DNA of 16,121 bases, from contig AUXH01000445.1 in the NCBI GenBank assembly GCA_000482145.1, positions 1 through 16,121 on the forward strand. Direction: 5' to 3'. The notes under the pieces were generated by a model. The model was not told the origin of the DNA. It saw only the letters and a program-made list of their open reading frames with translations, and ran no database searches. This DNA comes from Strigomonas culicis. Taxonomy: Eukaryota > Euglenozoa > Kinetoplastea > Trypanosomatida > Trypanosomatidae. A program made the position numbers and the translations under genes. Of this stretch, positions 1-8,300 are shown in pieces (the stretch's first letter is position 1; each line of letters opens with the position of its first letter).

Positions 1-1
1 G

Positions 2-217
2 CCGCCGCTGCTGCCCGCCCCCGGGGCCCACGTCATGCGCACGCACCCGCTGTTGAAGGGCTACTTCGAGCTGCGCGCGCTGCACGTCCCGGCGGCGAGC
101 GTGCGGGAGAAGATGAGCCGCGACGGCTTCCCGCCCGAGTGGCTCGACGCGCCCTACGAGCCCGCGCCGACGAACCTGTCTGCTACCGTCAAGGCGTTCT
201 CGCTCCTGGACGAATAA
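2..217 (+). CDS. 3' end of a gene with a CCDC53/WASH-subunit-3-like C-terminal motif (5' truncated)
   Basis: The frame is open from base 2 to a TAA at 215-217, so the window holds only the last 71 residues. The visible end has the pattern HPLLKGYFELRALHVP, then VREKM, then GFPPEWLD and an acidic-proline tail. This follows the motif near the C-terminus of CCDC53 (WASH complex subunit 3), where a Y-x-x-(M/L)-x-x-x-x-V-P helix is followed by a (V/I)-R-x-K-M helix and a G-(L/F)-x-P-x-x-L-(D/E) turn. WASH recruits Arp2/3 to endosomes. The same short motif occurs in formin-related and other proteins, so the identity is provisional. The ATG at 35 lies inside the motif-bearing domain and is very unlikely to be the start. 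Composition is GC-rich like the other genes. The splice acceptor lies outside the window. Confidence 0.5.
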   Translation, partial: PPLLPAPGAHVMRTHPLLKGYFELRALHVPAASVREKMSRDGFPPEWLDAPYEPAPTNLSATVKAFSLLDE

Positions 218-388
218 AAATGGTATCCACGATGGTAACGAAGGAACTGAAACGAAGAAGAAAAAAAAGAAACACTCTGTATTTAAAAGAACAGACGAGA
301 AAAAAAAACGTTTCCACAAGTGAAATGCTGCATACTTCTCCGAAACAGATCCGAAAAGAATTTTAAAAAAAGACGCAATGAACTTCTT

Positions 389-449
389 GTTTCTCATTTC
401 TCCTCTTTTTTTTTGCCGTTGTTTATTATTATTTTTCTGCATCATCAAG
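389..449 (+). promoter_or_regulatory. Probable spliced-leader acceptor for the 518-1318 gene
   Basis: A pyrimidine run (389-414, including nine consecutive T) is followed by the first downstream AG at 448-449. Splicing there leaves a 68-nt, A-rich 5' UTR with no upstream ATG before the start at 518. This is inferred from the usual trypanosomatid rule of polypyrimidine tract plus first AG; several other AG dinucleotides follow closely. Confidence 0.55.
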
Positions 450-517
450 GTAAAAAGAGAGTATACATAGATACACAACAACAGCAAAAAAAAACAAAAA
501 AAATAGGAATCACAGCC

Positions 518-1318
518 ATGGTGGATGCGACACGCGGTGCCGGCTTCCTGCACCTCAACACGCCGGCCTCCATCACGTACACCAAAGGCAGTGCCGTCTC
601 CGTCGCGGACCTCCGGTCGAAGCGCCAGCGCTCCGAGTGCGTGAAGCTGCCGGCGACGCAGGCCGCGTGGCGCCGCGCCTTCAAGCAGTACGTGGCCGAG
701 GAGGGGTACCAGAGCCTGGCGCAGGACGCGGAGGACGAACGCAACGGCGAGGGCGTGTGGGTGCCGCCGCTGCTGCCCAAGCGGACACCGCCGCAGCCCT
801 TCTTCGCGGCTCCGGCGCGCGCGCGCGCGGCGCCGGGCCCCGCCGCGCCGGCCACCGGCGGCATTGAGATTGTGTCGCACCATAAGGTGTCCGGCGCCAC
901 GCACTTCGTGTACCCCGACTACGACGGCGTGCTCTCCGCCGGCGCCGTCCCGCAGGTTGTGACAACGGCGGAGGAGCAGGCGGAGAAGGAGGCGCTGCGG
1001 CGGTACTACGTCTCCCCACTCGCCATGATGTCGGAGGAGCTCGACGCGTTCGAGGAGCTGCAGTCGCTCTGGAAGGGCCGCACCCGCAGCAGCTCCTTCG
1101 CCGGCGCCGCCCACCGCGCGGTCGCCGGCGGCGCCATGCCCGGGGAGCCCGACTTTGTCGACCGGCGCCACGCCGCGCCGGGCAGCAGCGTGGCGGCGCC
1201 GGGGCACCGCCCGCACGACGCGGTGGAGCCCGCGGAAGAAGGCGCCACCGAAGTAGACCATGATAAAACGCTACAGGATGCCCTTCTGTTGATCGACGAG
1301 CTAATGAGTTTCACCTAA
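518..1318 (+). CDS. Uncharacterised 266-aa protein
   Basis: The frame runs upstream to an ATG at 320, but that stretch is AT-rich, encodes lysine/phenylalanine runs, and lies mostly before the predicted splice acceptor at 448-449. The ATG at 518 is the first after the acceptor and coincides with the jump to GC-rich sequence. No known domain was recognised. A basic patch (RSKRQR) lies near residue 30. An Ala/Pro-rich stretch spans roughly residues 87-118 and is followed by a tract with the aromatic motif HFVYPDYDG (about 129-137). A helical acidic segment contains MMSEELDAFEELQSLW (about 169-184). The C-terminus (about 250-266) is a short acidic-leucine helix ending LLLIDELMSFT. No signal peptide or membrane segment is visible. 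It is probably soluble and partly disordered. Coding composition and the clean start support a real gene. Confidence 0.8.
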   Translation: MVDATRGAGFLHLNTPASITYTKGSAVSVADLRSKRQRSECVKLPATQAAWRRAFKQYVAEEGYQSLAQDAEDERNGEGVWVPPLLPKRTPPQPFFAAPARARAAPGPAAPATGGIEIVSHHKVSGATHFVYPDYDGVLSAGAVPQVVTTAEEQAEKEALRRYYVSPLAMMSEELDAFEELQSLWKGRTRSSSFAGAAHRAVAGGAMPGEPDFVDRRHAAPGSSVAAPGHRPHDAVEPAEEGATEVDHDKTLQDALLLIDELMSFT

Positions 1319-1479
1319 CGGCGTGTACATTCTGTTATTACCATTTAATAGTGGATGTCAGTGTTCTTCTGCTTCATCCTTATGCTTCTTATCAGTATTC
1401 GCTGACGTCCTTTTTTATTCTGCGGAGTTCCATACAAGTCCTCATGTCCAAGTACAAGCGTGGCTTCTCTATCGATACA

Positions 1480-1526
1480 CTCCCTTTCTCTCTTTCTCTC
1501 TCTCCCTTTCTTCTTTTCATCTCTAG
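1480..1526 (+). promoter_or_regulatory. Probable spliced-leader acceptor for the 1627-2172 gene
   Basis: A long CT tract (1480-1518) ends in an AG at 1525-1526. No other AG and no ATG occur between it and the start at 1627, so this is the only local acceptor giving a clean mRNA. The 100-nt leader keeps a second, C-rich pyrimidine tract (about 1543-1611). Confidence 0.65.
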
Positions 1527-1626
1527 CAATCCTAAATTTGTTGACGCACCCCCGACCTCCCTCCCACCCCTTCTTCTCCCACTCCCCCCTGTATCTTCCC
1601 TCCCACCCCCGCACGACGGACGCTTC

Positions 1627-2172
1627 ATGCGGACTTGCTGTCGCCCCCCGCCGGCGCGGCGGCCCTGGGCCCTCGCCACGCTCACCCACCCCACGCGCCA
1701 CTATCTCACTGCGCGGCCGCCGCGCAGCCTTGTGGGGAGGTCCGAGGTGCACCACATTTTTTCCTCCGCCGCGGTGGCCGAGGCGCACCGCGCGCGGGCG
1801 GCCGTCACAGCGGCGGAGTACGACTGCTACGGCACACCGGTCGGTGGCCCGCTGCGTCACCACGCGCTCTCGGATCAGCTGAAGATGTGCACCGCGCTGC
1901 TGATCGCGCTGCTGCTGACCAAGTGTGTCTTCGACGTGGTCCGCTTCGACATGATCTACTACAACCTCTGGAAGGTGGGGCTGCGGTGGTCCGCCCTGTG
2001 GCGCGAGCGCATCAAGTACTACCTGTCCACCGCGTTGGTCGGCGTCTCGCTGCTCTGCGGCGTCGGCGCGAACTTCATCGCGGTCGCCACGCTGCTGGGG
2101 CGGCGGCAGCTCGGTGTGTACATGCTCCGCCGCCTCGCACGGCGCACAGTGCTGCAAACCGCGAGAAAATAA
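1627..2172 (+). CDS. Probable mitochondrial two-pass membrane protein, uncharacterised (181 aa)
   Basis: The frame is open from 1351, but the part before 1627 translates a polypyrimidine tract and its acceptor AG (1525-1526). The ATG at 1627 is the first after that AG. The N-terminal 40 residues are rich in Arg, Ala, Pro and hydroxyl residues with almost no acidic residues, as in mitochondrial targeting presequences. Two hydrophobic segments follow. The first, about residues 87-106, begins MCTALLIALLL; the second, about 132-158, contains YYLSTALVGVSLL. They are separated by an aromatic, basic loop (WKVGLRWSALWRERIK). The C-terminus is strongly basic (LRRLARRTVLQTARK). No family was recognised. 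The architecture would suit a small inner-membrane protein, for example a lineage-specific respiratory-complex subunit or assembly factor, but that is inference. Confidence 0.8.
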   Translation: MRTCCRPPPARRPWALATLTHPTRHYLTARPPRSLVGRSEVHHIFSSAAVAEAHRARAAVTAAEYDCYGTPVGGPLRHHALSDQLKMCTALLIALLLTKCVFDVVRFDMIYYNLWKVGLRWSALWRERIKYYLSTALVGVSLLCGVGANFIAVATLLGRRQLGVYMLRRLARRTVLQTARK

Positions 2173-2834
2173 CCACACTGCTGTATCACGCAGTGCCACT
2201 ATGTCTGTACAACCTTTTTTTTTCTTTTTGTTCACTCTAATCAACCGCATCAGAAGTGAAAACAATACCTAGATATGTATGTATTTATCCAGTTATATAC
2301 AGGACCTACACATTATTTTATCTGAAAAACCTAAAACGCATTTTTATTCATGTATTTCTCATTTAGTTCCTTCAAGACGCTCTTATCATTCTGCATACAA
2401 ACGAAAAATGTGCCAACAGATTCTCTTCTGCACATGTTTTGATTGTTTGCTTCTCTTTTCTTTTAGTTCTTTTTTCTTTCGTATTCATTGTTTTTACCAC
2501 TGTTTTTTTTTTTTTCTGTTCTTCGTCTTTCCGTTATTTCTGTTAGGACACATCAAAGAGCAAATGTCGCGAAACACGAAATGAGATCTGTATATTTGAT
2601 GCTTGTCAGAGTAGAACTACCAACGAAAGGACACCACTTAATTCGAAAAAAAGGCTAAATGCCTTTTTATTTTTCATCATTGCAACTGATTCTTTATTCT
2701 AGATTTTGTTTTTCTCTCTTTTCTCTCGTTAATGTCAGATACCATAACAAGAACAACATGTGTGATACTTGTCGCAGTGTGAAAAAGAAAAGAAGAAGGT
2801 GATGATGTCTGATAAATTCAAAAAACAACCTGTG
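2173..2834 (+). other. Intergenic spacer, no gene seen
   Basis: This AT-rich stretch holds the 3' UTR of the 1627-2172 gene and the region upstream of the next splice site. It contains T-rich runs (for example 2215-2228 and 2503-2516) and a terminator-like hairpin at 2648-2668. A 101-codon open frame at 2279-2584 translates to Phe/Ser/Cys-rich low-complexity sequence and lacks the GC-rich codon use of the real genes. Confidence 0.7.
2648..2668 (+). repeat. Hairpin with 8-bp stem followed by a T-rich run
   Basis: AAAAAGGC (2648-2655) and its exact complement GCCTTTTT (2661-2668) flank a 5-nt loop, TAAAT, and lead into ATTTTTC. The shape resembles a bacterial intrinsic terminator or the end of a small Pol III RNA. 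No adjacent RNA gene is visible, so the function is unknown and chance in A/T-rich DNA is possible. Confidence 0.5.
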
Positions 2835-2887
2835 TCTCTTCCCCCTTCTCCCTCACACACACTTACACTTGCTTCTCTGACTTGCAG
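2835..2887 (+). promoter_or_regulatory. Probable spliced-leader acceptor for the 2972-3580 gene
   Basis: A pyrimidine tract at 2835-2854 is followed by a CA-rich linker and a canonical CAG ending at 2887. The next AG is at 2896-2897. No ATG occurs between 2888 and the start at 2972, giving an A-rich leader of about 84 nt. Confidence 0.65.
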
Positions 2888-2971
2888 CTACTACTAGCCG
2901 CTTAACCATACATCAAAGCAATCCTTCGGAAGCCTAAATAAAAAGAAAAAAGACAAGAAGAAAAACTAGGG

Positions 2972-3580
2972 ATGCTTCGTCGCCTCACGTGTGCTAGCTT
3001 CCAGCCCCTCCCGCCGGCCTTCGCGCGCGGCGCGCTGCGGCGGCCGGCACTGCGTCTCTCCACGCGCCGCTGCACCACCAAGGCGGAGCAGAAGACGGCC
3101 GAGGCGGCCGGCGCCAAGGTCGAGCAGGAGGCCGCCGAGGCCGCGGCGCCCAAGGGCTGGTCGTACGGTGTGCAGCGCAAGGATCGGCGCAGCAAGGAGG
3201 CCGTCGTGTTCGTCAAGGGCGTCCCGGTCAAGGGCCACCTCTTCCAGCTGCCGCTGACGGAGCAGTTCATTATCTGCCTCGCCTTCGCCCTCGCCGGCTC
3301 CACCGCGGTCTGGCTGGTGCGGCCGCAGATCCGCTACCTCTGCCACAACGGCTTCCTAGGCCTGACGGACCGGGCGGGGTGGGTGAGCGGCCCGTGGCTT
3401 TACCGTGTCCTCTACGTGCTGATCATGTTCCCCTCGTATTCCCTCATTCTCTTCTGCGTCGGTGGCGTCTTCGGCCGGCGTATCTGGTTCTCCTTCATGA
3501 TCCACAAGATGTGGTCGCGCTTTCTGACGCGGAAGGGCTCGAAGCGCTTGGAGTGGCTGCTCGACATTCACCATTACTAG
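2972..3580 (+). CDS. Probable mitochondrial membrane protein resembling the DUF6787 family (202 aa)
   Basis: The ATG at 2972 is the first after the predicted acceptor at 2886-2887. Residues 1-35 (MLRRLTC.., Arg-rich, no acidic residues) look like a mitochondrial presequence. A Lys/Glu/Ala-rich linker follows (about 37-60). Two hydrophobic segments occupy about 98-116 and 144-167. The conserved-looking core runs FALAGSTAVWLVRP (105-118), then GPWLYRVLY (140-148), then FPSYSLIL (153-160) and VFGRRIWF (166-173), ending KMWSRF (179-184). This order (GS-x-RP after helix one; GPW-Y-R, P-x-Y and FGR in helix two; a terminal K-M-x-x-R-F) matches my recollection of the DUF6787 family, found in bacteria and in some eukaryotic organelle proteins, whose function is unknown. 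The family call is from memory and moderate; existence of the gene and two membrane passes are secure. Confidence 0.85.
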   Translation: MLRRLTCASFQPLPPAFARGALRRPALRLSTRRCTTKAEQKTAEAAGAKVEQEAAEAAAPKGWSYGVQRKDRRSKEAVVFVKGVPVKGHLFQLPLTEQFIICLAFALAGSTAVWLVRPQIRYLCHNGFLGLTDRAGWVSGPWLYRVLYVLIMFPSYSLILFCVGGVFGRRIWFSFMIHKMWSRFLTRKGSKRLEWLLDIHHY

Positions 3581-3997
3581 AAGCGTTTTTTTTTTTTTTG
3601 CGTCGTCATGAGCCTCTTCGTGCCTATGCGCAAGGAGGGATAAGACCTCTTTCCGGGGATGCATTTGCTGTGTTACTAATAAGAATGACCCTCCGCGACC
3701 ATGTGCTGTGAAATGCTGTTTGAAATGCGAAAACACAAAAAAAGAAAAAGAGGCATTGTGTTTTCCAACACATGTGCAGATAGTGTATGGTCCCGGGGGG
3801 TTCAATGTTAATTCACATATAAGAATGTTTTGTTGTTTTTGTTGTTCTTCATGGGTACAGTCTTGCTTTGTATGACCTTATGGTGCCACTTAATAAGTTT
3901 TTTTTTTTTGTTGTGTGTGTGTGTTGTCTTGATAGTCTCGACTGTTACAACGGCGAGTCCTGATGATGACTTATGTACTGGCGTACCTGCACTTGGA
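3581..3997 (+). other. Intergenic spacer, no gene seen
   Basis: This holds the 3' UTR of the preceding gene, long T runs at about 3585-3599 and 3899-3909, and a short (GT)n run at about 3912-3924. A second possible acceptor AG sits at 3934-3935 after the T/GT tract, but ATG triplets follow it before the next gene. No RNA gene was recognised. Confidence 0.65.
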
Positions 3998-4036
3998 TTC
4001 TCTCCCCCGCCCCTTTCTCACCCTTACACACCGTAG
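3998..4036 (+). promoter_or_regulatory. Probable spliced-leader acceptor for the UPF0193-like gene
   Basis: A C/T tract (3998-4026) is followed by TAG with the AG at 4035-4036. Splicing here gives a 38-nt leader without an ATG before the start at 4075. The upstream alternative at 3934-3935 would leave several out-of-frame ATGs in the leader. Confidence 0.6.
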
Positions 4037-4074
4037 TTGTCTCGTGTCGTGTTTCATACAGAAACCCAACCGGA

Positions 4075-4818
4075 ATGGATAAGACCGCTGACGTCTTCGG
4101 CCGCGGCACGCCCGCCGGCGACGCCATCTACCGCGCGTACCACCACCCGACAAAGCCCAGCACGCTGGACCCGGAGCTGGCCGCGCGGCTCGCGCGGATG
4201 CGGGAGGAGCGGCAGCGCGAGGAGGCCGCGCGCATCAAGGTCAAGCCGATCCCCAAGTCGCAGGCGCCGATCAACGCCCCGCGCGTCGGCCAGGGCAAGC
4301 GCGCAACCGCCGAGCAGATAGCGCAGTGGCGGCTCTCGCAGATCCCGCATCGCAAGGCGCAGACGCAGATCGAGGCGGAGCTGCGCGTCCACCCGCCGCA
4401 GCCGTCGCCCACGTACAAGCGCGCGCCGATGACGGAGGCGGAGAAGGACCGTCTGGCGGAGGTTATGCAGTTCGGGCAGGAGCTCCCCAAGCCGAAGGAG
4501 CTGACCGGCGTCAACCGCGCGCGCTACAACAAGCTAGACCAGCGCGCGAAGCTGAAGGACGAGTTCAAGCGGCTAGAGCGGGAGGCGCAGCACATCCGCG
4601 ACGAGCTCGCCGAGCTGCGCAGCGGCGACACGGGCGGCACCACCAGCAGCGCATACGTGGAGGGCGAGCGCCTCCGGCGCAACGCCAACAACCTCACCAT
4701 TGTAGAGCAGCGGCAGCGCGAGCGGGAGCTCGCGCAGGTGCTGTCCGACCTCATCCGCGAGATGCACGAGGTCGACGAGCAGATCACGCACCTGCCCCCG
4801 CCCGCCTACGACGAGTAG
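4075..4818 (+). CDS. UPF0193 (C22orf23/EVG1)-like coiled-coil protein (247 aa)
   Basis: The frame opens at 3973, but the ATG at 4075 is the first after the acceptor at 4035-4036 and marks the start of GC-rich sequence. The protein is hydrophilic, with no signal or membrane segment. The central motif [20 protein letters not shown] (119-138) resembles the family segment in which an N-terminal helix is followed by a (L/M)-x-x-(V/I)-M-(Q/K)-x-G-x-x-LP turn. [11 protein letters not shown] (147-157) leads into a charged helix [18 protein letters not shown] (164-181). After a Gly/Thr/Ser linker, a last helix (about 210-241) contains [10 protein letters not shown], comparable with the REM-x-x-(I/V)-D motif at the C-terminus of human C22orf23. 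The length suits the family, whose members are small coiled-coil proteins found mainly in ciliated eukaryotes. Function is unknown; an axonemal or ciliary role is inference. The family match is from memory. Confidence 0.8.
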   Translation: MDKTADVFGRGTPAGDAIYRAYHHPTKPSTLDPELAARLARMREERQREEAARIKVKPIPKSQAPINAPRVGQGKRATAEQIAQWRLSQIPHRKAQTQIEAELRVHPPQPSPTYKRAPMTEAEKDRLAEVMQFGQELPKPKELTGVNRARYNKLDQRAKLKDEFKRLEREAQHIRDELAELRSGDTGGTTSSAYVEGERLRRNANNLTIVEQRQRERELAQVLSDLIREMHEVDEQITHLPPPAYDE

Positions 4819-5183
4819 GACAGGAGCGGCACGTGAGTGTCAGAGGGAAAGGGTTGTGCGTGCGTGGCGCCCCGTGGCGGTCACCTCGTGCTGCCGCTCC
4901 CTTCTGTCGACTGCACCTTTCACGTTTGTGGCGGTTGTGAATCCTCAAAGAGGTGTGTGTGTGTGTGTGTGTGTGTGCTATTATTGTAGATTTTTCTTTT
5001 TTTTTCATGTAACAAGAAGGATAAGTGAAGTGTTGCTTCCTGTATTTATGTACTGTTTCTCTCATCAAAGATGTTTCTTCTCTCGCGCACGCTTGTTGTG
5101 GTCGTTAATAGACACCCCTGTCGTCTCCAGTCCTTTGAAGTAAGCAGAAGTGATGATGCGTCATACGTCATGAATCAACTGCA
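4819..5183 (+). other. Intergenic spacer with a (GT)n tract
   Basis: The first 100 bases stay moderately GC-rich, as expected for the 3' UTR of the preceding gene. A (GT)n microsatellite follows, then T-rich sequence. No coding region or RNA gene was recognised. Confidence 0.65.
4953..4977 (+). repeat. (GT)12 microsatellite
   Basis: An uninterrupted GT dinucleotide run of about 25 bases lies in the 3' UTR/spacer after the UPF0193-like gene. Such tracts are common in trypanosomatid spacers and are likely to vary in length between strains. Confidence 0.95.
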
Positions 5184-5235
5184 CTCTGTTCTCTCTTTTC
5201 CCTCCGTTTCCCATGACGACTGTTTTATCTGCAAG
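5184..5235 (+). promoter_or_regulatory. Possible spliced-leader acceptor for the 5345-8491 gene
   Basis: A pyrimidine tract (5184-5212) is followed by an AG at 5234-5235 (another at 5237-5238). This gives a leader of about 109 nt without an ATG. A second, T-rich tract (5303-5330) lies closer to the start, but no AG falls between it and the ATG. Its nearest AG (5352-5353) is inside the coding region, so the upstream acceptor is preferred. Confidence 0.45.
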
Positions 5236-5344
5236 TAGAAGTTCAGAACATAGATTACACGGTAGACCACAATACTCACTTAATTAGATTACAAACACAG
5301 ATACCTCTTCCCCTTTTATTTTTCCTTTTTGCTACTGCGGCTGA

Positions 5345-8300
5345 ATGAATGAGACGCTAGACGCTTTACGCACAGAGCAGGCCCAGTACCGCGGCGACGG
5401 CAGCGCGTCAGTGCCGCGCACGCCCTCGCAGCCGCCACCGCCGCGCCACGACAGCGACAGCTGCAGCAGCACGCACAGTGAAAAGGCGGCTGCGACGCCG
5501 CGGTCGGAGCGGCGCAGGCCGCCACCGCCTCAGCCGGCTGTGGCGGAGGCGGACGGGAAGGCCGCGGCGCGGCCGCTGACACTACACGACCCCGTCGTGC
5601 AGTTCCTGAGCGGCGCGCAGCTGCAGGGCTACGCGCGCGAGGTGCTGCAGGACGGCGAGCTCGCCACCATGTCGCAGCTCGCCGCCTACGTGACCTCCGA
5701 GGACCGCGCAGCGCGCCTGCTCGGGCCCACCGCCGCGCGGCAGCACATCCAGGACCTCTTCAAGGGGGTGCAGCGGCACGGGAGGGAGCGCGAGCGCGCG
5801 GCCCGGCAGGCGGCCAAGCTCGCGCACCAGCGGCGCCGCGCGGAGGAGCGGGCGCGGGTGACGGAGGCGCGGCGGCGGAAGGCGGCGGTCAAGGGGGCGG
5901 CCCGGCGGCCGCACGGGGCCCCCGCGGACGGTGGGCTGCAGTCGCGGGGCCGCCTGCTGAACGGCCGCTCCGCCTCACAGTTCTTCCGCGACTTCGAGTG
6001 CGGGGTGGAGGAGGGCACGCGCCCGCCGGCCTGTCCCAGGGCGGCGCCCGCCTTCGTGCCCGGCGCGGACACGGTTGAGGCGTGGCTGGCGAGCGCCGTG
6101 CTGGAGCGCAGCGCGGTGGCGCCGCGCGGCGAGACCGCCGCGACCCCTCCCTGCCCCAGCGAGGGACAGCCGAAGCCGTCGCAGAAGACCGTCGAAACGG
6201 ACTCGGACTTCTCGTCCGCGCTGCAGTCGCTCGTGCTGTCCTCCCAGCTCCGGGGCATGCCGACCGCCGCCTCCACGGAGGCCTATCGCGTTGTTGAAAG
6301 CGTCAAGAAGGGGAGTCTGCACGCCCTGTGCGACAACGATGGCCATGTCATGATCTGCTCCGACCAGATCGCGGTGCCATCCCCCGCGCACCCGCCTCCT
6401 CCCTCGGAGGGCGAGGCCACCAGCCACGCCCTGTGTAGCGACCGGCACAACGATGGCGCGGTCGGCGGCGCGCTGCCGGTGTCGGCGGAGGCTTCACCGA
6501 CCTCCTCCGCGGAGAGGGTCACAGGACCCCCGCTTTCCGCCATCGCAGTTCAGGAGCCAGCCTGCGACGCCTTGGAGGCGGTGCAGCAACGCATACACGC
6601 TCTCCTGGAGGCGTACAATGAGCAGGTGCGTCTGCTGCACGAAGACGCAGGTGACGACGGCCTCGCGCCGCCTTTGTTTCTTCGCGCCTCGCTCCATCCG
6701 GTAGCGGCGGTGCCAGCCGAGGGCCAACTCGTTGCGGTCGTCGTCCCGCCTTGTTCGCCACATGAGGGGTGTGTGGCCGCAGAGCCGAGGGCCGCGAGCC
6801 CGGATGACCGCTCGAGCCGCGGCAGCCCGCGCGGCTCCCCCGCCACGCCCAGCCCGGCGCAGCGCCTCACAGTCAACACAGTCACGAGCAACCGCTTCTC
6901 GGGGGTGCTGGCGCCGCCCGCCGCGCGGCCCGCGACCCCGGACGGCTCGGAGGCCATGGAGGACGACTTCTTGCGTGCGCACGTGGCCAATGCGCGCGCG
7001 AGCGCGGACCCGCCCGCCGACACGGAAGGAGAGGAGGAGTGGTGCACCTTCGGGCTCGACGCCCTGCAGGCCACGCAGAACAGCTATGCCGAGCGCGAGG
7101 CGAGCGCGGGCGACCCCCACGAGAGCCAGGCGACGCGCACCGTGTCTCCGCCGCCACACGCGCGGCCGACGCCGGAGACGATTGACGTGGAGGCCTTCCT
7201 GACCTCCTCCACGTCCACCTGTGTGGTGCCGGAGCGGCCCACGACGAGCAGCAGCGGCGACCGCGGCACCGCGTCCCCCCCGCGGCCGGCGCTGGCCGGG
7301 CGGGCGGCCAGCGCCGGCTCCTGCGGCACCACCGTGCTGTCGCCGCGCGACGCGCCCTTCGCGCCGCCCTCGCCGGGGGGGGTGCCGCTGGCGGAGCTGC
7401 GGCGGCGGGCCGCGCTGCAGCGTCTCGCGCTGCCGGAGCTGTGCGACTGGGCGGAGCGGCTCGGCCTGCGGGCGCCGCCCGGCGTCGCGCGGCGCTGCCG
7501 GCGGTCCCCCGCGGAGGGGGGCGGCGACGCGTGGATGCTGGCCTGCGGGCTGGAGGCGCTGCCGCCGGCGGCGAGCCTCTCCCCCAGCGCCTCGCGCCGG
7601 CCGCCCTTCACGGACGAGGACGAGGAGGTGGTGGCGGGGCTCACGCACGAGGACACGTCCCTGCTGCTCTCGCAGCCCTGCCTCATCGCAGACCTCTCGC
7701 AGCGGTCGGCCAGCCGGCGGCGCTCGCCCTCGCCGACCGCCGCGGAGCCAACCGCCGCGGAGCTCGCCGCGCTGCAGCGGGAGTGGCTGATGGACGCGAT
7801 CCAGGCGGTGGCGGTGCAGCACTACTTCCAGCAGCGCGTGGTGCCGCGCTGCCTGCACCGCGTAGAGCGGCTGTCGCAGCTCCCGTACAAGCGCCTGCGG
7901 CGGGGGGACTTCGTGGACCGCTCGTGCGTGCTGACGGCCGCGGACCTGGAGCGCGCGAAGCAGCAGGCGAAGGAGGAGGAGTACACGGAGCTCGTGCGGT
8001 GCGTGGAGGCCGCGCTGATGGCCGACAGCGTGGACCACATGGAGCGCGACGCGCTACTGCCACAGCGGCCGGACGCCGACCTGGTCAACCTGACGACGTA
8101 CGAGCGCGTCCTGCTGATGGAGGCCACCGACGCGGAGGCCGCCGCCGCCACCGTCGCGCGCGACTTCCCCCACATTACCCACCACCGCGTGCAGCACCTG
8201 TTGGAGGAGAGCGGCATCCCGCTCGAGGTGGTCCGGCGCACGCCGCCACCGTCCCCGCCGCCGCCCCCACAGCGCCGCGACGACGAGGGGGAGGAGGAAG

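Noticed and set aside
320..517. N-terminal extension of the 266-aa protein from the ATG at 320
   Set aside because: It runs through the T-rich tract and likely acceptor at 448-449 and is AT-rich, unlike the coding block beginning at 518.
1345..2265. 306-codon open frame on the minus strand
   Set aside because: It spans a pyrimidine tract, a splice site and the 181-aa membrane-protein gene, giving Lys/Arg/Glu repeats from the antisense of CT tracts.
2279..2584. 101-codon + strand open frame in a spacer
   Set aside because: The composition is AT-rich and the product is Phe/Ser/Cys-rich low complexity, unlike every other gene here. No separate acceptor supports it.
5150..5235. Possible C/D snoRNA (GTGATGA at about 5151)
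   Set aside because: A C-box-like match is present but no CTGA D box follows at a suitable distance, and the interval is better explained as a splice tract.
6494..8038. 514-codon open frame on the minus strand
   Set aside because: It lies wholly within the 1048-aa gene. Very high GC removes stops from several frames at once, and the product is Arg/Gly/Ala-rich with no recognisable domain.
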